Source of the DNA: Micavibrio sp.
Lineage (GTDB): Bacteria > Pseudomonadota > Alphaproteobacteria > Micavibrionales > Micavibrionaceae
Direction of reading: 5' to 3'
NCBI GenBank assembly: GCA_002695035.1
Contig: NZNU01000039.1
Location: forward strand, 1-64,000
Length of the DNA stretch: 64,000 nt
A program made the position numbers and the translations under genes. Positions 1-9,516 of this stretch are shown piece by piece (within the stretch, counting starts at the first letter, position 1; each line of letters starts with the position of its first letter). Below the pieces are notes generated by a model. That model searched no databases. It saw nothing but the letters and a program-made list of their open reading frames with translations, and was not told where the DNA came from.

Positions 1-100
1 TGCGCGCATGGCAATTCGAGAGCTGGGCAGGATTACAGGCCGCGTCGATGTTGAATATTTGTTGGATGTGATCTTTTCTGATTTTTGTATAGGCAAATAA
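1..100 (+). CDS. mnmE: tRNA uridine-5-carboxymethylaminomethyl modification GTPase MnmE (3' end only)
   Basis: Only the last 32 codons lie in the window. They are read in the frame that begins at base 2 and end at TAA 98-100. The tail ([20 protein letters not shown] followed by CIGK) is the hallmark C terminus of MnmE, whose terminal C-[ILV]-G-K motif is involved in the modification chemistry. MnmE is a potassium-activated GTPase. It forms a complex with MnmG, encoded directly downstream, to modify U34 of certain tRNAs. Adjacency to mnmG supports the call. Confidence 0.9.
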   Translation, partial: ARMAIRELGRITGRVDVEYLLDVIFSDFCIGK

Positions 101-154
101 GCCCACCTGATTTTTTGTAGTATTTTCTATAAGATTTCGGTATAGTCCCGCCCC

Positions 155-2059
155 ATGATACCAAGAGAATATGATGTAATAGTAGTTGGTGGCGGTCACG
201 CTGGCTGTGAGGCGGCGGCGGCTTCTGCGCGCATGGGCGCCAAAACCGCTCTTGTCACATTCGATAAAGAAAAAATCGGTGTTATGTCGTGCAATCCTGC
301 TATAGGCGGGCTTGGTAAGGGCCACCTGGTACGGGAAATTGATGCGCTGGACGGCATAATGGCGCGTGCAATTGATCGTGCAGGCATCCAATACCGCATC
401 CTCAATGCCTCCAAAGGGGCGGCCGTGCAAGGCCCAAGGGCGCAGGCTGACAGAAAACTTTACAGAGAGGCCATTCAGGATATTCTCGCAAATCAGGATA
501 ATCTGGATATTATTGAAGACGGTGCGGAAGACATCGTTCTTGATGAAGAGAATGCCGTGAAAGGTCTTATAACTTCGAGCGGGGCGGAAATTACAGCTCC
601 GACTGTGGTTATAACAACCGGTACGTTTTTAAGGGGTGTTATTCATCGCGGTATTGAGCAAATACCGGCGGGCCGAGTAGGTGAAAAGCCATCAATCGGA
701 CTTGCCGAGACGCTGGAAAAACTTGGCTTCCCGTTGGGGAGACTGAAAACAGGAACACCTGCCCGACTGCGAGCGGATACAATAAATTGGGAGAAGTGTA
801 AGGAGCAGCCAGGTGACGATGTCCCGGTCCCATTTTCTTTTCTAACGGAGAAAATAGAAGTCCCTCAGATATCGTGTTATATAACACATACGACACCTGA
901 TACGCATAAGATTATTCGCGATAATCTTGATAAGGCGCCCCTCTATTCAGGCCAGATAAAGGGCACAGGACCCAGATATTGCCCCTCAATAGAAGATAAG
1001 GTCACGAGATTTGCCGACAAAGAGTCTCACCAGATATTTCTGGAGCCGGAAGGTCTGGACTCTAACCTTGTCTATCCCAACGGTATTTCTAACGCATTGC
1101 CTGCCGATGTGCAGGAGAAAATGCTCAGGTCTATACCCGGTTTGGAGAATGTAGAAATTGAGGAATGGGCGTATGCAATCGAATATGATTATGTTGACCC
1201 GCGCTCGCTGAACAGAACTTTAGAGACGAAAAAAGCGCCCGGACTTTTTTTGGCGGGACAGATAAACGGTACGACCGGGTATGAGGAAGCAGCGGCGCAA
1301 GGCCTTATGGCAGGACTGAATGCCGCTCTTCAAGCTAGAGCAATTAAGCAAAATGTTTCACGTGAAACAGCGCCAGTGTTCACGCTTGACCGATCAGAGG
1401 CTTATGTCGGCGTACTCATTGACGACCTTATTTCGCGCGGCGCACCCGAGCCATATCGTATGTTTACAAGCCGAGCCGAATACCGTTTAAAATTAAGGGC
1501 TGATAATGCCGATCAGCGCCTGACAGATATGGGTATAGAAGTGGGCTGCGTTGACACAGAGCGGCGAGAGGCGTGGGCGCATAAAAAGCGCGATCTGGAA
1601 AACGGCAAAGCTCTCGCAATGTCGCTCAAAGCGACCCCTAATACGCTTAAAGAGCATGGCCTGACAGTAAATATGGATGGCCAGCATAGAACTGTTTTTG
1701 ATTTATTGCGTTATCCGGACATAAGCTGGGTTGATTTGCTGGCAGTCTGGCCGGAGCTTGAAGGAATTTCACCCGAGATTCGCAAGCAAATTGAGATCGA
1801 TGCTTTATATTCGGGCTATATGGAGCGGCAAGAGGCGGACATTAAAGCCTTCAAGAAGGATGAGGCGTTAAAAGTACCCAAGGATTTCGATTACAATTCT
1901 GTCGGTAGTCTGTCTAATGAGGTTATACAAAAGTTAAAGCAGGCGCGACCCGATACCCTAGGTGCGGCATCGCGCATAGCCGGTGTTACCCCAGCTGCGG
2001 TTATTTCCCTGTTGCGCGCCATCAAGAACAACTCCTCACGCCAGTCTGATGCAGCCTGA
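155..2059 (+). CDS. mnmG: tRNA uridine-5-carboxymethylaminomethyl modification enzyme MnmG (GidA)
   Basis: FAD-dependent partner of MnmE that installs cmnm5U34 on tRNAs in the cytoplasm. The 634-residue length is normal for the family. The N terminus has the dinucleotide-binding motif [12 protein letters not shown] (from about residue 10). It is followed by the GidA signature region around residues 42-67 ([20 protein letters not shown]). The second signature, [13 protein letters not shown], sits near residue 370. The ATG at 155 is 54 bp after mnmE and gives the canonical N terminus. A perfect parS site lies inside the gene and encodes V401-S-R-E-T405. The 3' end overlaps the rsmG start by 11 nt, so the two are translationally linked. 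Confidence 0.97.
   Translation: MIPREYDVIVVGGGHAGCEAAAASARMGAKTALVTFDKEKIGVMSCNPAIGGLGKGHLVREIDALDGIMARAIDRAGIQYRILNASKGAAVQGPRAQADRKLYREAIQDILANQDNLDIIEDGAEDIVLDEENAVKGLITSSGAEITAPTVVITTGTFLRGVIHRGIEQIPAGRVGEKPSIGLAETLEKLGFPLGRLKTGTPARLRADTINWEKCKEQPGDDVPVPFSFLTEKIEVPQISCYITHTTPDTHKIIRDNLDKAPLYSGQIKGTGPRYCPSIEDKVTRFADKESHQIFLEPEGLDSNLVYPNGISNALPADVQEKMLRSIPGLENVEIEEWAYAIEYDYVDPRSLNRTLETKKAPGLFLAGQINGTTGYEEAAAQGLMAGLNAALQARAIKQNVSRETAPVFTLDRSEAYVGVLIDDLISRGAPEPYRMFTSRAEYRLKLRADNADQRLTDMGIEVGCVDTERREAWAHKKRDLENGKALAMSLKATPNTLKEHGLTVNMDGQHRTVFDLLRYPDISWVDLLAVWPELEGISPEIRKQIEIDALYSGYMERQEADIKAFKKDEALKVPKDFDYNSVGSLSNEVIQKLKQARPDTLGAASRIAGVTPAAVISLLRAIKNNSSRQSDAA
1354..1369. promoter_or_regulatory. 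parS centromere site 1 (inside mnmG)
   Basis: Perfect 16-bp palindrome TGTTTCACGTGAAACA, identical to the universal bacterial parS consensus bound by ParB. It is embedded in mnmG in the frame that yields VSRET. The parA-parB operon begins 1.4 kb downstream, as expected for ParB loading close to the replication origin. Confidence 0.95.
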
Positions 2060-2648
2060 GGATTTAGAAGCAAAACTTAATATATATGAGGCACTGCTGA
2101 AAAAATGGCAGGCTAAGATAAATCTTGTGTCTTCCCAGACGCTGGGTCAGGCGCGCCTTAGGCATTTTGAGGACAGCTTGCAATTGTTAGATTATATTGG
2201 GGCAGATTTAACGGTTTATGATCTGGGCTCGGGGGGAGGTTTCCCGGGCCTTGTTATGGCCATGGCAAAACCCGATCTTTCCATCACGCTTATTGAGAGC
2301 GATCAAAGGAAATGCGCTTTTTTAAGGACTGTTTCACGTGAAACATCAACGGAAGTCGATATAGTAAATCAGCGCATCGAGGATGTAACCTTGCCCGCAC
2401 CGGATGTGGTAACTGCACGGGCTTTGGCTTCTGTTCAAAACTTGCTTTTTATGACTAAGGAATGGACAGAGCAGTCAAATTTAGAATGTTATTTCCTCAA
2501 AGGAGCAAATTTTAAGGAGGAAGTCTCTGAGGCCAGGGATGCTTTTGATTTTTCTTGTAATGCAATAGAAAGCAAGACAAATGCAGATGCTGCAATTTTG
2601 CAAATAAATTCGATTTACCTAAAAAAAGCGCATGTGAACAATGAGTAA
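2049..2648 (+). CDS. rsmG: 16S rRNA (guanine-N7) methyltransferase RsmG (GidB)
   Basis: SAM-dependent methyltransferase that methylates N7 of G527 in 16S rRNA. The 199-residue product begins at ATG 2049, overlapping the mnmG stop by 11 nt. A longer in-frame ORF from 1983 would add 22 non-homologous residues inside mnmG and was not used. Motifs seen are the [11 protein letters not shown]-terminal region, the SAM-binding loop [14 protein letters not shown] near residues 59-72, and a following acidic residue in [14 protein letters not shown] second perfect parS site encodes V95-S-R-E-T99. Gene order mnmE-mnmG-rsmG-parAB is conserved across Alphaproteobacteria. Confidence 0.95.
   Translation: MQPEDLEAKLNIYEALLKKWQAKINLVSSQTLGQARLRHFEDSLQLLDYIGADLTVYDLGSGGGFPGLVMAMAKPDLSITLIESDQRKCAFLRTVSRETSTEVDIVNQRIEDVTLPAPDVVTARALASVQNLLFMTKEWTEQSNLECYFLKGANFKEEVSEARDAFDFSCNAIESKTNADAAILQINSIYLKKAHVNNE
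2330..2345. promoter_or_regulatory. parS centromere site 2 (inside rsmG)
   Basis: Second exact TGTTTCACGTGAAACA palindrome, 976 bp from the first. It is in the same reading frame relative to its host gene (VSRET) as site 1. It is about 0.4 kb upstream of parA. Confidence 0.95.
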
Positions 2649-2727
2649 GTTTTCCCGTTTTTGCTTTGCGTTTTAGGCTGGAAACCGTATAAATAGCATA
2701 TCAGATACATTTTCTAAGGAGAGCTTC

Positions 2728-3537
2728 ATGGCACGAAAGGCCTCGACACGTAACAGTATGCCGCGTTTTCTGGCGATCGCCAATCAAAAGGGCGGTGTTG
2801 GTAAAACGACAACGGCTGTCAACCTTGCAACTGCTTTATGTGCTACCGGGAAAAGCGTTTTGTTGGTTGATCTTGACCCGCAGGGCAATGCCTCAACCGG
2901 TCTGGGGGTAAGGCGTTCGGCGATCAGGAGCAGTGCTTATGATTTGCTTTTCGAAGATACCCCGCCAGAAGACATTGCCAAGCAAACTAAGGTGCCGGGT
3001 CTGAAAGTTATTCCCTCCTCAATGCATCTTTCAGGCGCGGAAATAGAGCTTGTCAACTCTCCCCGACGTGAATATAAGTTGCGTGACCGTCTGCGCCGAG
3101 CAATGCCTTATGATTACGTTATATTGGATTGTCCTCCATCTCTCAGCCTCTTAACTCTGAATGCTTTTGTGGCGGTGGACTCGGTTGTGGTGCCTCTGCA
3201 GTGTGAATTTTACGCTTTGGAGGGGTTGACCCAGCTTACGAAGACTATAGAACGCGTCCGGCAGCATTTTAATTCTGATTTGTCCTTGCAGGGTGTAGTT
3301 TTAACAATGTACGACAAGCGCAATAATCTGTCTCATATGGTAGAAGATGATGTGCGCGAGCACTTTGGCGACAAAGTTTACAAGACTGTCATTCCCAGAA
3401 ATGTAAGGTTGTCAGAGGCGCCTTCTTACGGATTGCCCGCAATCGTTTATGATATGCATTGCCCGGGCGCAAAAGCCTATATTAAGCTGGCCTCTGAAGT
3501 TATTAAGCGCGAAAAAACCCTGACAGGAGCAGCCTGA
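2728..3537 (+). CDS. parA: chromosome partitioning ATPase ParA (Soj)
   Basis: ATPase that forms the nucleoid-bound gradient along which ParB-parS complexes are segregated. The deviant Walker A motif KGGVGKTTTAVNLA starts at residue 21. VDLDPQGNAS and the DCPPSLSLLTLNA Walker B region follow. The 269-residue length is typical. The ATG at 2728 follows the Shine-Dalgarno AAGGAG by 6 nt; a second Met at codon 11 is a possible alternative. The stop overlaps the parB start as TGATG, indicating translational coupling. The 79-bp gap after rsmG holds TTTGCG-N17-TATAAA (weak -35), a possible promoter. Confidence 0.96.
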   Translation: MARKASTRNSMPRFLAIANQKGGVGKTTTAVNLATALCATGKSVLLVDLDPQGNASTGLGVRRSAIRSSAYDLLFEDTPPEDIAKQTKVPGLKVIPSSMHLSGAEIELVNSPRREYKLRDRLRRAMPYDYVILDCPPSLSLLTLNAFVAVDSVVVPLQCEFYALEGLTQLTKTIERVRQHFNSDLSLQGVVLTMYDKRNNLSHMVEDDVREHFGDKVYKTVIPRNVRLSEAPSYGLPAIVYDMHCPGAKAYIKLASEVIKREKTLTGAA

Positions 3538-4490
3538 TGAGTGATAACAACGACAAAAATATAGATGCCGAAGAAGAGGCCGTCTATGAGGCACTTGAGC
3601 GCAGCTTTAAGAAAAGGGGTTTGGGGCGCGGTCTGAATGCCTTGTTTGAGGATGAGGAGGGCGATTACCCGTCAGGTGCAGAGGCACAGCAGGAGTCAAG
3701 CGGCCCGGGGCGGAAGATGATTGATATTGCAAAGATACGCCCGGGAGAGTTTCAGCCTCGAAAGACTTTTGATGACGCTGCATTGAAAGAGCTTTCCGAA
3801 TCAGTGAAAAAGCATGGGCTGCTACAGCCGATATTGGTTCGCGAGAGTGAGGGCGAGTTTGAAATTGTCGCTGGAGAGCGTCGCTGGAGAGCGGCTCAGA
3901 AGGCGGGCTTGCACGAAGTCCCGATCATTTTGCGCGACTTTACAGACCGCGAAGCGTTGGAAATAGGTTTGGTGGAAAACCTCCAAAGAGTTGATTTGAA
4001 TCCGATGGACGAGGCGAATGCCCTGGAGCAGTTACTATCAGACTTTGGCTATACCCAAGAAGAGGCCGCAAAGGCTGTCGGCAAAAGCAGACCTTATGTT
4101 GCCAATATGGTGCGGCTTATCAATCTGCCCGAAGAGGTCCAGAAATTTATTGTAGCCGGAGAGCTTACTGCGGGGCATGCAAGAACACTTGTGACAGCAG
4201 ATGACCCTGTTGCGATGGCGAAACAGATCATAGGCAGCGGTTTAAGTGTGCGCGAAGCCGAAAAGCTTTCGGGTAAAAAATCGACCACACCAAAGAAAAG
4301 CAAATCTCCGGCTGCCAAGGATATAAACACAGTGGCACTGGAAAAAGAAGTCTCGGATAAGCTGGGGCTTAATGTCTCAATAGATATGAAAGATAAATCG
4401 GCAGGCAGGGTCGTTATTTCATTCAGAGATCTGGATCAGCTTGATGAGGTTCTTCATCGCCTGAGTATAGCACCAAAATCGCATTATTAA
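3537..4490 (+). CDS. parB: chromosome partitioning protein ParB
   Basis: CTP-dependent DNA clamp that loads at parS and spreads along DNA. The N-terminal patch KRGLGRGLNALF (ParA-activating region) is followed by the ParB/Srx-like CTPase domain with LQPILVRE and GERRWRAAQKAG. The helix-turn-helix (YTQEEAAKAVGKSRPYVANM) lies near residues 162-181, and a lysine-rich linker leads to the C-terminal dimerisation domain. At 317 residues it is slightly longer than average because of an acidic N-terminal extension. The stop overlaps the convergent holA stop by 4 nt. Confidence 0.96.
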   Translation: MSDNNDKNIDAEEEAVYEALERSFKKRGLGRGLNALFEDEEGDYPSGAEAQQESSGPGRKMIDIAKIRPGEFQPRKTFDDAALKELSESVKKHGLLQPILVRESEGEFEIVAGERRWRAAQKAGLHEVPIILRDFTDREALEIGLVENLQRVDLNPMDEANALEQLLSDFGYTQEEAAKAVGKSRPYVANMVRLINLPEEVQKFIVAGELTAGHARTLVTADDPVAMAKQIIGSGLSVREAEKLSGKKSTTPKKSKSPAAKDINTVALEKEVSDKLGLNVSIDMKDKSAGRVVISFRDLDQLDEVLHRLSIAPKSHY

Positions 4491-5509
4491 GCGACTTTAG
4501 ACAAGCCTATCCCGGCAATAAGCTGCCCTATACCTGTTTCTGTGTCATAGCCTGTTTTTTTGCTCTGGGACTCAAGCTCCAGAAACTTTTTCAATACACT
4601 AAGAAGCGCTGGCTCGCTCCATTTCGTCACATGGGATTCAAACATTTTTTCGACTTTGAAAAAAAGCGGCGGCGAAAGCGCCTTTTTTGCCTCATACAAA
4701 TGTTCACCGGAATTAATCAGCTGCTTAACAGTCAAAAGTCTTCTGAAATGGTTTTGCAGCGCGCGCATAAGGCTGATAACCGGAACGCCATCTTCCAGCA
4801 TGGAGTGAAAAATCCTGAGCGCGACTTCTGTGTTTTGGGCGCTAAGGGCGTAACACAGCTCATCAAAGGATTGAATACTTGCATCGCCGCAGGCCGCTTG
4901 CGCATCAGACAAAGAAATAGGTGTTTTTTCAGGGCCTTTATAAAGCTGCAGTTTTTCAAGTTCCGAACGTACGCGGCGCCTGTCACCAATGAGGGCGGTT
5001 GAAAGCCAGGTCAGGGCATCGCGGTTTATAGAATATCCTGCATCCTTGATTGTTGAGCTGATAAAGGAGACAAGGTCACGAGCTTCCTCGACGTAACAGG
5101 CGAGGGACGCTGCCTTTTTATCTTTTTCGCACAAGGTTCTAAGCTGAGATCGCGGGCCTAGCTCGCCGGCCTCTACCAAAACGAGACAATTACTGTTGGG
5201 GTTTTGAATGTAGTCTTTTATGGCCGGCGTAATTTTATCTGTTGCAGCCTCTATTTTTACAAGTCTTCTCCCCCCCATCATGGATACAGCATTTGCTTCG
5301 TCATTAAGCTTTGCGCCGTCTTCTGCCAAAGCCTCTGTCGCTATAAGCGACACATTGAAGGGATCAGTTAAATCTTCCACAACTGTTTTTGCAATTAAAT
5401 CGGATCTTTCGCGCATTAACCCGTAATCAGGGCCGTAAAGCAATATAACAGCAATATCTGAAGGCGGGGACCTAACAAAGCTTTCTGTGTCTCTATACGC
5501 GACTTTCAT
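4487..5509 (-). CDS. holA: DNA polymerase III subunit delta
   Basis: Clamp-loader delta subunit that opens the beta sliding clamp. The 340-residue length is normal. Recognisable HolA stretches are VILLYGPDYGLMRERSDLI near the N terminus, the RRLVKIEAA segment, and the later region starting SFDELCYALSAQ. The ATG at 5509 is 3 bp downstream (minus strand) of the lptE stop, so leuS-lptE-holA is a tight operon. This order is standard in Alphaproteobacteria. It is convergent with parB, sharing 4 nt, with no visible terminator between them. Confidence 0.92.
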   Translation of the reverse strand: MKVAYRDTESFVRSPPSDIAVILLYGPDYGLMRERSDLIAKTVVEDLTDPFNVSLIATEALAEDGAKLNDEANAVSMMGGRRLVKIEAATDKITPAIKDYIQNPNSNCLVLVEAGELGPRSQLRTLCEKDKKAASLACYVEEARDLVSFISSTIKDAGYSINRDALTWLSTALIGDRRRVRSELEKLQLYKGPEKTPISLSDAQAACGDASIQSFDELCYALSAQNTEVALRIFHSMLEDGVPVISLMRALQNHFRRLLTVKQLINSGEHLYEAKKALSPPLFFKVEKMFESHVTKWSEPALLSVLKKFLELESQSKKTGYDTETGIGQLIAGIGLSKVA

Positions 5510-5512
5510 GTT

Positions 5513-6028
5513 TTAATTCTGTGCCCCGAAATACAGGCTGATTTGTTGCTCTATCTGACGTGCCAATTCTCTTAAGCCATTATCACGCGTGTTTCTCTCG
5601 CTTACACGGGTTGCGTATTCATCGCCAAGCACGTTAAAGCTCGCAACGCTTCTGGCGGATCGCTCCAGCACGCTTTGGTTTGTGCTCAAATCTACCAGAC
5701 TAAATGAGGTTGTCTGGCTGAGCTGGGCGCGTGTGGTGTCGGCCGCAACTGTAATGTCCAGTTCGCTACGATTTTCGTTTATCGGCTCAATATATAATTT
5801 ATAAGCGGGATTAATTGGCGCGCCACTAAGGTAAAAGCGGTCTATCAATTCATTGCGCAAAAACTGCCCCTCGCGATCAGGAATTGTCTCGACTTCAATT
5901 GTGCGAAGAGCGGCTGGAACGGCGTCACCACCAAGTGATTTCTTACCGTAAACGGGCGAAAAGCCGCATCCAGTTATCAATGTGAGCGATAAAACCATAG
6001 CTAAAAGAAAAGAGTATTTGTGCATCAT
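5513..6028 (-). CDS. lptE: LPS-assembly lipoprotein LptE
   Basis: Outer-membrane lipoprotein that plugs the LptD barrel during lipopolysaccharide insertion. The 171-residue precursor has a hydrophobic signal ending in the lipobox LITGC, with the lipidated Cys at about residue 21, followed by the typical GFSPVYG stretch. The start codon overlaps the leuS stop (ATGA). Overall similarity in this family is low. The call rests on the lipobox, the GFxPxYG motif and the position between leuS and holA. Confidence 0.85.
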   Translation of the reverse strand: MMHKYSFLLAMVLSLTLITGCGFSPVYGKKSLGGDAVPAALRTIEVETIPDREGQFLRNELIDRFYLSGAPINPAYKLYIEPINENRSELDITVAADTTRAQLSQTTSFSLVDLSTNQSVLERSARSVASFNVLGDEYATRVSERNTRDNGLRELARQIEQQISLYFGAQN

Positions 6029-8589
6029 CCGACCACCACATTTACAATTCTACCTGGCACATAGATAAATTTACGGATTTGCTTGCCTGTAATAGCGTTT
6101 TGTATATTTTCATCAGCGAGCGCCACGTCTCTGGCTTCGCTTTCTTGCGCGTCCTTTTGCAATGTGATGGTGGCCTTGACTTTACCGTTTACCTGAACGG
6201 CCATTGTCACAGTATCATTTTCCAGCAGTGACTTGTCTATCTGAGGCCAGGGTGCATCTGTAATAAGTGTGTCGTGACCAAGCATGGACCATACTTCTTC
6301 TGCCAAATGCGGCATTACGGGGTTCATACAAACAGCCAAATAGTGAAGCGCTTCGCGCAGTGCAAATTTATCACCTTCATCTGAAATTTTGAACTTTTCC
6401 ATCATATTTGACAGTTCGCGGAGGCGCGCCACTGCCTTATTCATGTGGAAATCCTCTATATCCGCGGCAACCATGCTGGCCGTCTGATGAGATTTAATGC
6501 GGAGCTCGACAGCCCTGTCCGAGAGCTTGCCCGCTGATGAGGGTGCATCATTTGTGTCTCTGATGCCTTCCTCGTATAGCCTGTAAAGGCGATTCACATA
6601 TTTCCATGCGCCGTCAACACCGCTTTCCGTCCATTCGAGATCACGATCAGGCGGGGAATCAGACAGGATGAACAGGCGCGTCGCATCCGCACCGTAAGTT
6701 TCCAGGATGTCCTGAGGATCAACGACATTTTTCTTGGATTTTGACATTTTTTCAACACGGCCCTGTGTTGCGGGTTTACCTGTTTCGGCGTGCGTAAAGT
6801 CATTACCGTCCTGATTGACTTGTGCGGGGAATAACCATTTACCGTTTTCATCCTTGTAGGTCACATGGGTAACCATGCCTTGCGTATAAAGCCCTGCGAA
6901 AGGCTCGTCTATATCAAGATAACCACAGTCCCTTAGCGCTTTTGTGAAGAAACGAGAATAAAGTAAATGAAGAACCGCGTGCTCCACCCCTCCGATATAC
7001 TGGTCAACGCCCAGCCAGTTTTCAGCCCGTTGCTTATCAAATGCCTTATCCGTATTTCTTGGGTCGCAGTAGCGCGCAAAATACCAGCTTGATTCAAAAA
7101 ACGTATCGAACGTATCCGTTTCGCGTGCGGCATCCGCACCACATTCGGGGCAGGACGTTTTTTTCCATATCGGGTGGTTGGAAAGAGGGTTGCCGGGTTT
7201 GTCAAAAGACACGTCCTTTGGCAATTCCACGGGCAATTGCTCATCGGGCACAGGCACCAGACCGCAAGAATCGCAATGAACAAAAGGCACAGGACAGCCC
7301 CAGTAACGCTGGCGGGATACACCCCAATCACGCAATCTGTATTGTGTTGTGCCCTTTCCGCTGCCTTTTTCCTCGATGCGCTTTATGATCTTTAGCTTGG
7401 CTTCATCTACGCTTAGGCCATTAAGGAATTGAGAGTTGGCCAAAACACCGCTTTCTGTGTAAGCGTCGGCACCGACCTCAAAATTGGATGGATCCTCGTT
7501 TTCGGGAATAACAACGGGTTTTATCGGCAGATTATATTTGTGTGCGAAATCATTATCACGCTGGTCGTGTGCCGGCACGCCAAATATTGCGCCCGTTCCG
7601 TAATCCATCAGGATGAAATTGGCAAGGTAAACAGGTAGCTGAACATCTTCAAGGAATGGATGCTGGACGCTGTGGCCCGTATTGAGCCCAAGTTTTTCGG
7701 CTTGCTCGATGGCTGCTTCGGATGTGCCTGTGGCCTCACATTGACGTTTGAAATCTTTATATTGCGCCGAATTGCCCGTTAACGTTTCGGCCATAGGATG
7801 GTCAGCGGCCAAAGCCACGAAGCTGGCACCAAAAATTGTATCGGGTCGCGTGGTGTAGACTTCGATCTTTTCGTCACTGCCAACAACATCGAATTTAAAT
7901 TGCAGGCCTTGCGATTTTCCAATCCAGTTTTCCTGCATGATGCGGACTTTTTCGGGCCAGCGCTCTAAAGTTTTAAGGTCGTCAAGAAGCTCATCTGCGT
8001 AATCAGTAATCTTTAAAAACCACTGATTTAACTTTTTGCGCTCAACCGGTGCGCCTGATCTCCACCCCTTTCCATCAACAACCTGCTCATTGGCAAGGAC
8101 GGTGTTTTCAACCGGATCCCAGTTAACAATTGACTCTTTGCGGTAAGCGAGCCCTTTTTTATAAAAATCCAGAAAGATTTTTTGTTCATGTCTGTAATAT
8201 TCAGGATGGCAGGTCGCAATTTCGCGGCTCCAATCCAAAGATAGCCCCATGGATTTCAACTGCACGCGCATGGCATCAATGTTTTCATATGTCCACTCGG
8301 CCGGATGACGGTTATTTTCAATGGCCGCATTTTCAGCAGGTAATCCAAATGCATCCCAACCCATCGGGTGCAATACGTCATACCCTTTGGCGCGCCTGTA
8401 TCGCGCTACTACATCACCAAGCGCGTAATTACGGACATGTCCAACATGGATTCGCCCGGATGGATAGGGAAACATTTCCAGCACATAATAGGGATTTTTC
8501 GGGGCGTCATCGGGCGCACGGAAGCTGTCTTTATCTTCCCAGTGCTTGCGCCATTTGTTTTCGACTGACTTTATATTATAGCGGGACAT
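6025..8589 (-). CDS. leuS: leucyl-tRNA synthetase
   Basis: Class I aminoacyl-tRNA synthetase charging tRNA-Leu. The 854-residue length is normal. The HIGH-type motif HVGH is at residues 48-51. The CP1 editing domain carries [12 protein letters not shown] zinc-ribbon insertion has CDSC and CPEC pairs. The KMSKS loop ([14 protein letters not shown]) is near residue 620, followed by the anticodon-binding and C-terminal domains. First gene of the leuS-lptE-holA operon. Several long antisense ORFs over this gene are frame shadows. Confidence 0.97.
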   Translation of the reverse strand: MSRYNIKSVENKWRKHWEDKDSFRAPDDAPKNPYYVLEMFPYPSGRIHVGHVRNYALGDVVARYRRAKGYDVLHPMGWDAFGLPAENAAIENNRHPAEWTYENIDAMRVQLKSMGLSLDWSREIATCHPEYYRHEQKIFLDFYKKGLAYRKESIVNWDPVENTVLANEQVVDGKGWRSGAPVERKKLNQWFLKITDYADELLDDLKTLERWPEKVRIMQENWIGKSQGLQFKFDVVGSDEKIEVYTTRPDTIFGASFVALAADHPMAETLTGNSAQYKDFKRQCEATGTSEAAIEQAEKLGLNTGHSVQHPFLEDVQLPVYLANFILMDYGTGAIFGVPAHDQRDNDFAHKYNLPIKPVVIPENEDPSNFEVGADAYTESGVLANSQFLNGLSVDEAKLKIIKRIEEKGSGKGTTQYRLRDWGVSRQRYWGCPVPFVHCDSCGLVPVPDEQLPVELPKDVSFDKPGNPLSNHPIWKKTSCPECGADAARETDTFDTFFESSWYFARYCDPRNTDKAFDKQRAENWLGVDQYIGGVEHAVLHLLYSRFFTKALRDCGYLDIDEPFAGLYTQGMVTHVTYKDENGKWLFPAQVNQDGNDFTHAETGKPATQGRVEKMSKSKKNVVDPQDILETYGADATRLFILSDSPPDRDLEWTESGVDGAWKYVNRLYRLYEEGIRDTNDAPSSAGKLSDRAVELRIKSHQTASMVAADIEDFHMNKAVARLRELSNMMEKFKISDEGDKFALREALHYLAVCMNPVMPHLAEEVWSMLGHDTLITDAPWPQIDKSLLENDTVTMAVQVNGKVKATITLQKDAQESEARDVALADENIQNAITGKQIRKFIYVPGRIVNVVVG

Positions 8590-8636
8590 AAAATCTATGT
8601 GGCTCCCTGTGGTTAGTTATTCAAAGGATGTTTATG

Positions 8637-9188
8637 TTATTTCGAATCTTCGGTAATCCGGTACTGACGTGCACGGGTCAGAATTGCATCTTCCAGCTTC
8701 CTACCGGTTTCCGCGCTTGCGGGCGCGTCCTGCCAGCTGCTGCCGTTGGCAACTTGCTTGAAGACATTAACCTTGATATTTGAAGCGGCAAGCTCCTTGC
8801 CAAGAACAAAAACATTTAACTTAATACGTTCATTTGGTGTTTCGGGCGCAGTGTACCAATCTGTTAATATTGTACCACCAAATGGGTCAGCGCTGGCGAT
8901 CGGCATGAAAGAAAGCGTGTCAAGTGAGGCACGCCAGAGATAGCTATTGACTGTAATGGAATCGTTATTGCTTTCTTTTTTACTGCCAAGGATGCCGCCT
9001 TCACCAAGGATGCCGCCGCTACCAAAAATGCTTGGGGCTTCCTGATATATATCGTTGGAGCCGGTGGCGGCGCGATCTGCCCCTGTTGGATATCGCGCCT
9101 CTGGCTGGACATCACTGTTGCAGGCGCCAAGCAAGGCAGCAACGCAAACGGGGAAAAGTAAAAACAAGGAACTTTTTTTATAAAACAT
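8637..9188 (-). CDS. DUF3576-type outer-membrane lipoprotein
   Basis: 183-residue predicted lipoprotein. The ATG at 9188 was chosen over an in-frame upstream ATG because it directly precedes the signal peptide and has an AAGGGT Shine-Dalgarno about 6 nt upstream. The hydrophobic segment ends in LLGAC, a lipobox. A short tandem GGILG repeat (GGILGEGGILGSKK) follows. The rest (NSYLWRASLDTLSFMPIASA, GGTILTDWY, ILTRARQYR) matches my memory of the DUF3576 family, which is widespread next to leuS in Alphaproteobacteria. Molecular function is unknown; an envelope role is inferred from the lipobox and the leuS-lptE neighbourhood. Confidence 0.8.
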   Translation of the reverse strand: MFYKKSSLFLLFPVCVAALLGACNSDVQPEARYPTGADRAATGSNDIYQEAPSIFGSGGILGEGGILGSKKESNNDSITVNSYLWRASLDTLSFMPIASADPFGGTILTDWYTAPETPNERIKLNVFVLGKELAASNIKVNVFKQVANGSSWQDAPASAETGRKLEDAILTRARQYRITEDSK

Positions 9189-9516
9189 CGGTGACCCTTC
9201 ATTTCTTAACTTGCACACATTAATATATATGCTTGATGGATATAAGGATATTATTTAATGTTATATACAACAATTGGCAAGGAATAGCTGGGTTTTTTGG
9301 TAAAAGGCCTCACAGTCTGTGAAAAAGCGATAGTTGCAAAAATGCCACGCCACAATCAAAAATATCATCATGCCTTAACAGCCTCCTTGTTTTTCAGAAC
9401 GAAATAGTAAAAATTAAGCTGTGATTTGATATGAATCACGAATCAAAAAAAAGGGCCCTCGGGTCTTAAATTCACAAATGGTTTTATTTTATTGCGTAGA
9501 AATTGGAGGATAAACC
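9189..9516. promoter_or_regulatory. divergent intergenic region upstream of the porin, with two inverted repeats
   Basis: 328-bp AT-rich gap between the divergent DUF3576 lipoprotein and porin genes. Two palindromes stand out. TCACAGTCTGTGA at 9310-9322 has 6-bp arms with a 1-nt centre. GTGATT-N7-AATCAC at 9421-9439 is the second. Either could be an operator. A poly-A run followed by GGGCCC lies at 9447-9460. The porin Shine-Dalgarno TTGGAGGA is at 9504-9511. No confident -35/-10 pair could be assigned. Confidence 0.4.

Noticed and set aside
1983-2048. Longer rsmG start inside mnmG
   Set aside because: The extra 22 residues are the +1 frame of mnmG and do not resemble the RsmG N terminus; ATG 2049 gives the standard start.
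8130-8591. 153-residue plus-strand ORF opposite leuS
   Set aside because: Fully antisense to a highly conserved gene; composition is that of a shadow frame, with no family features.
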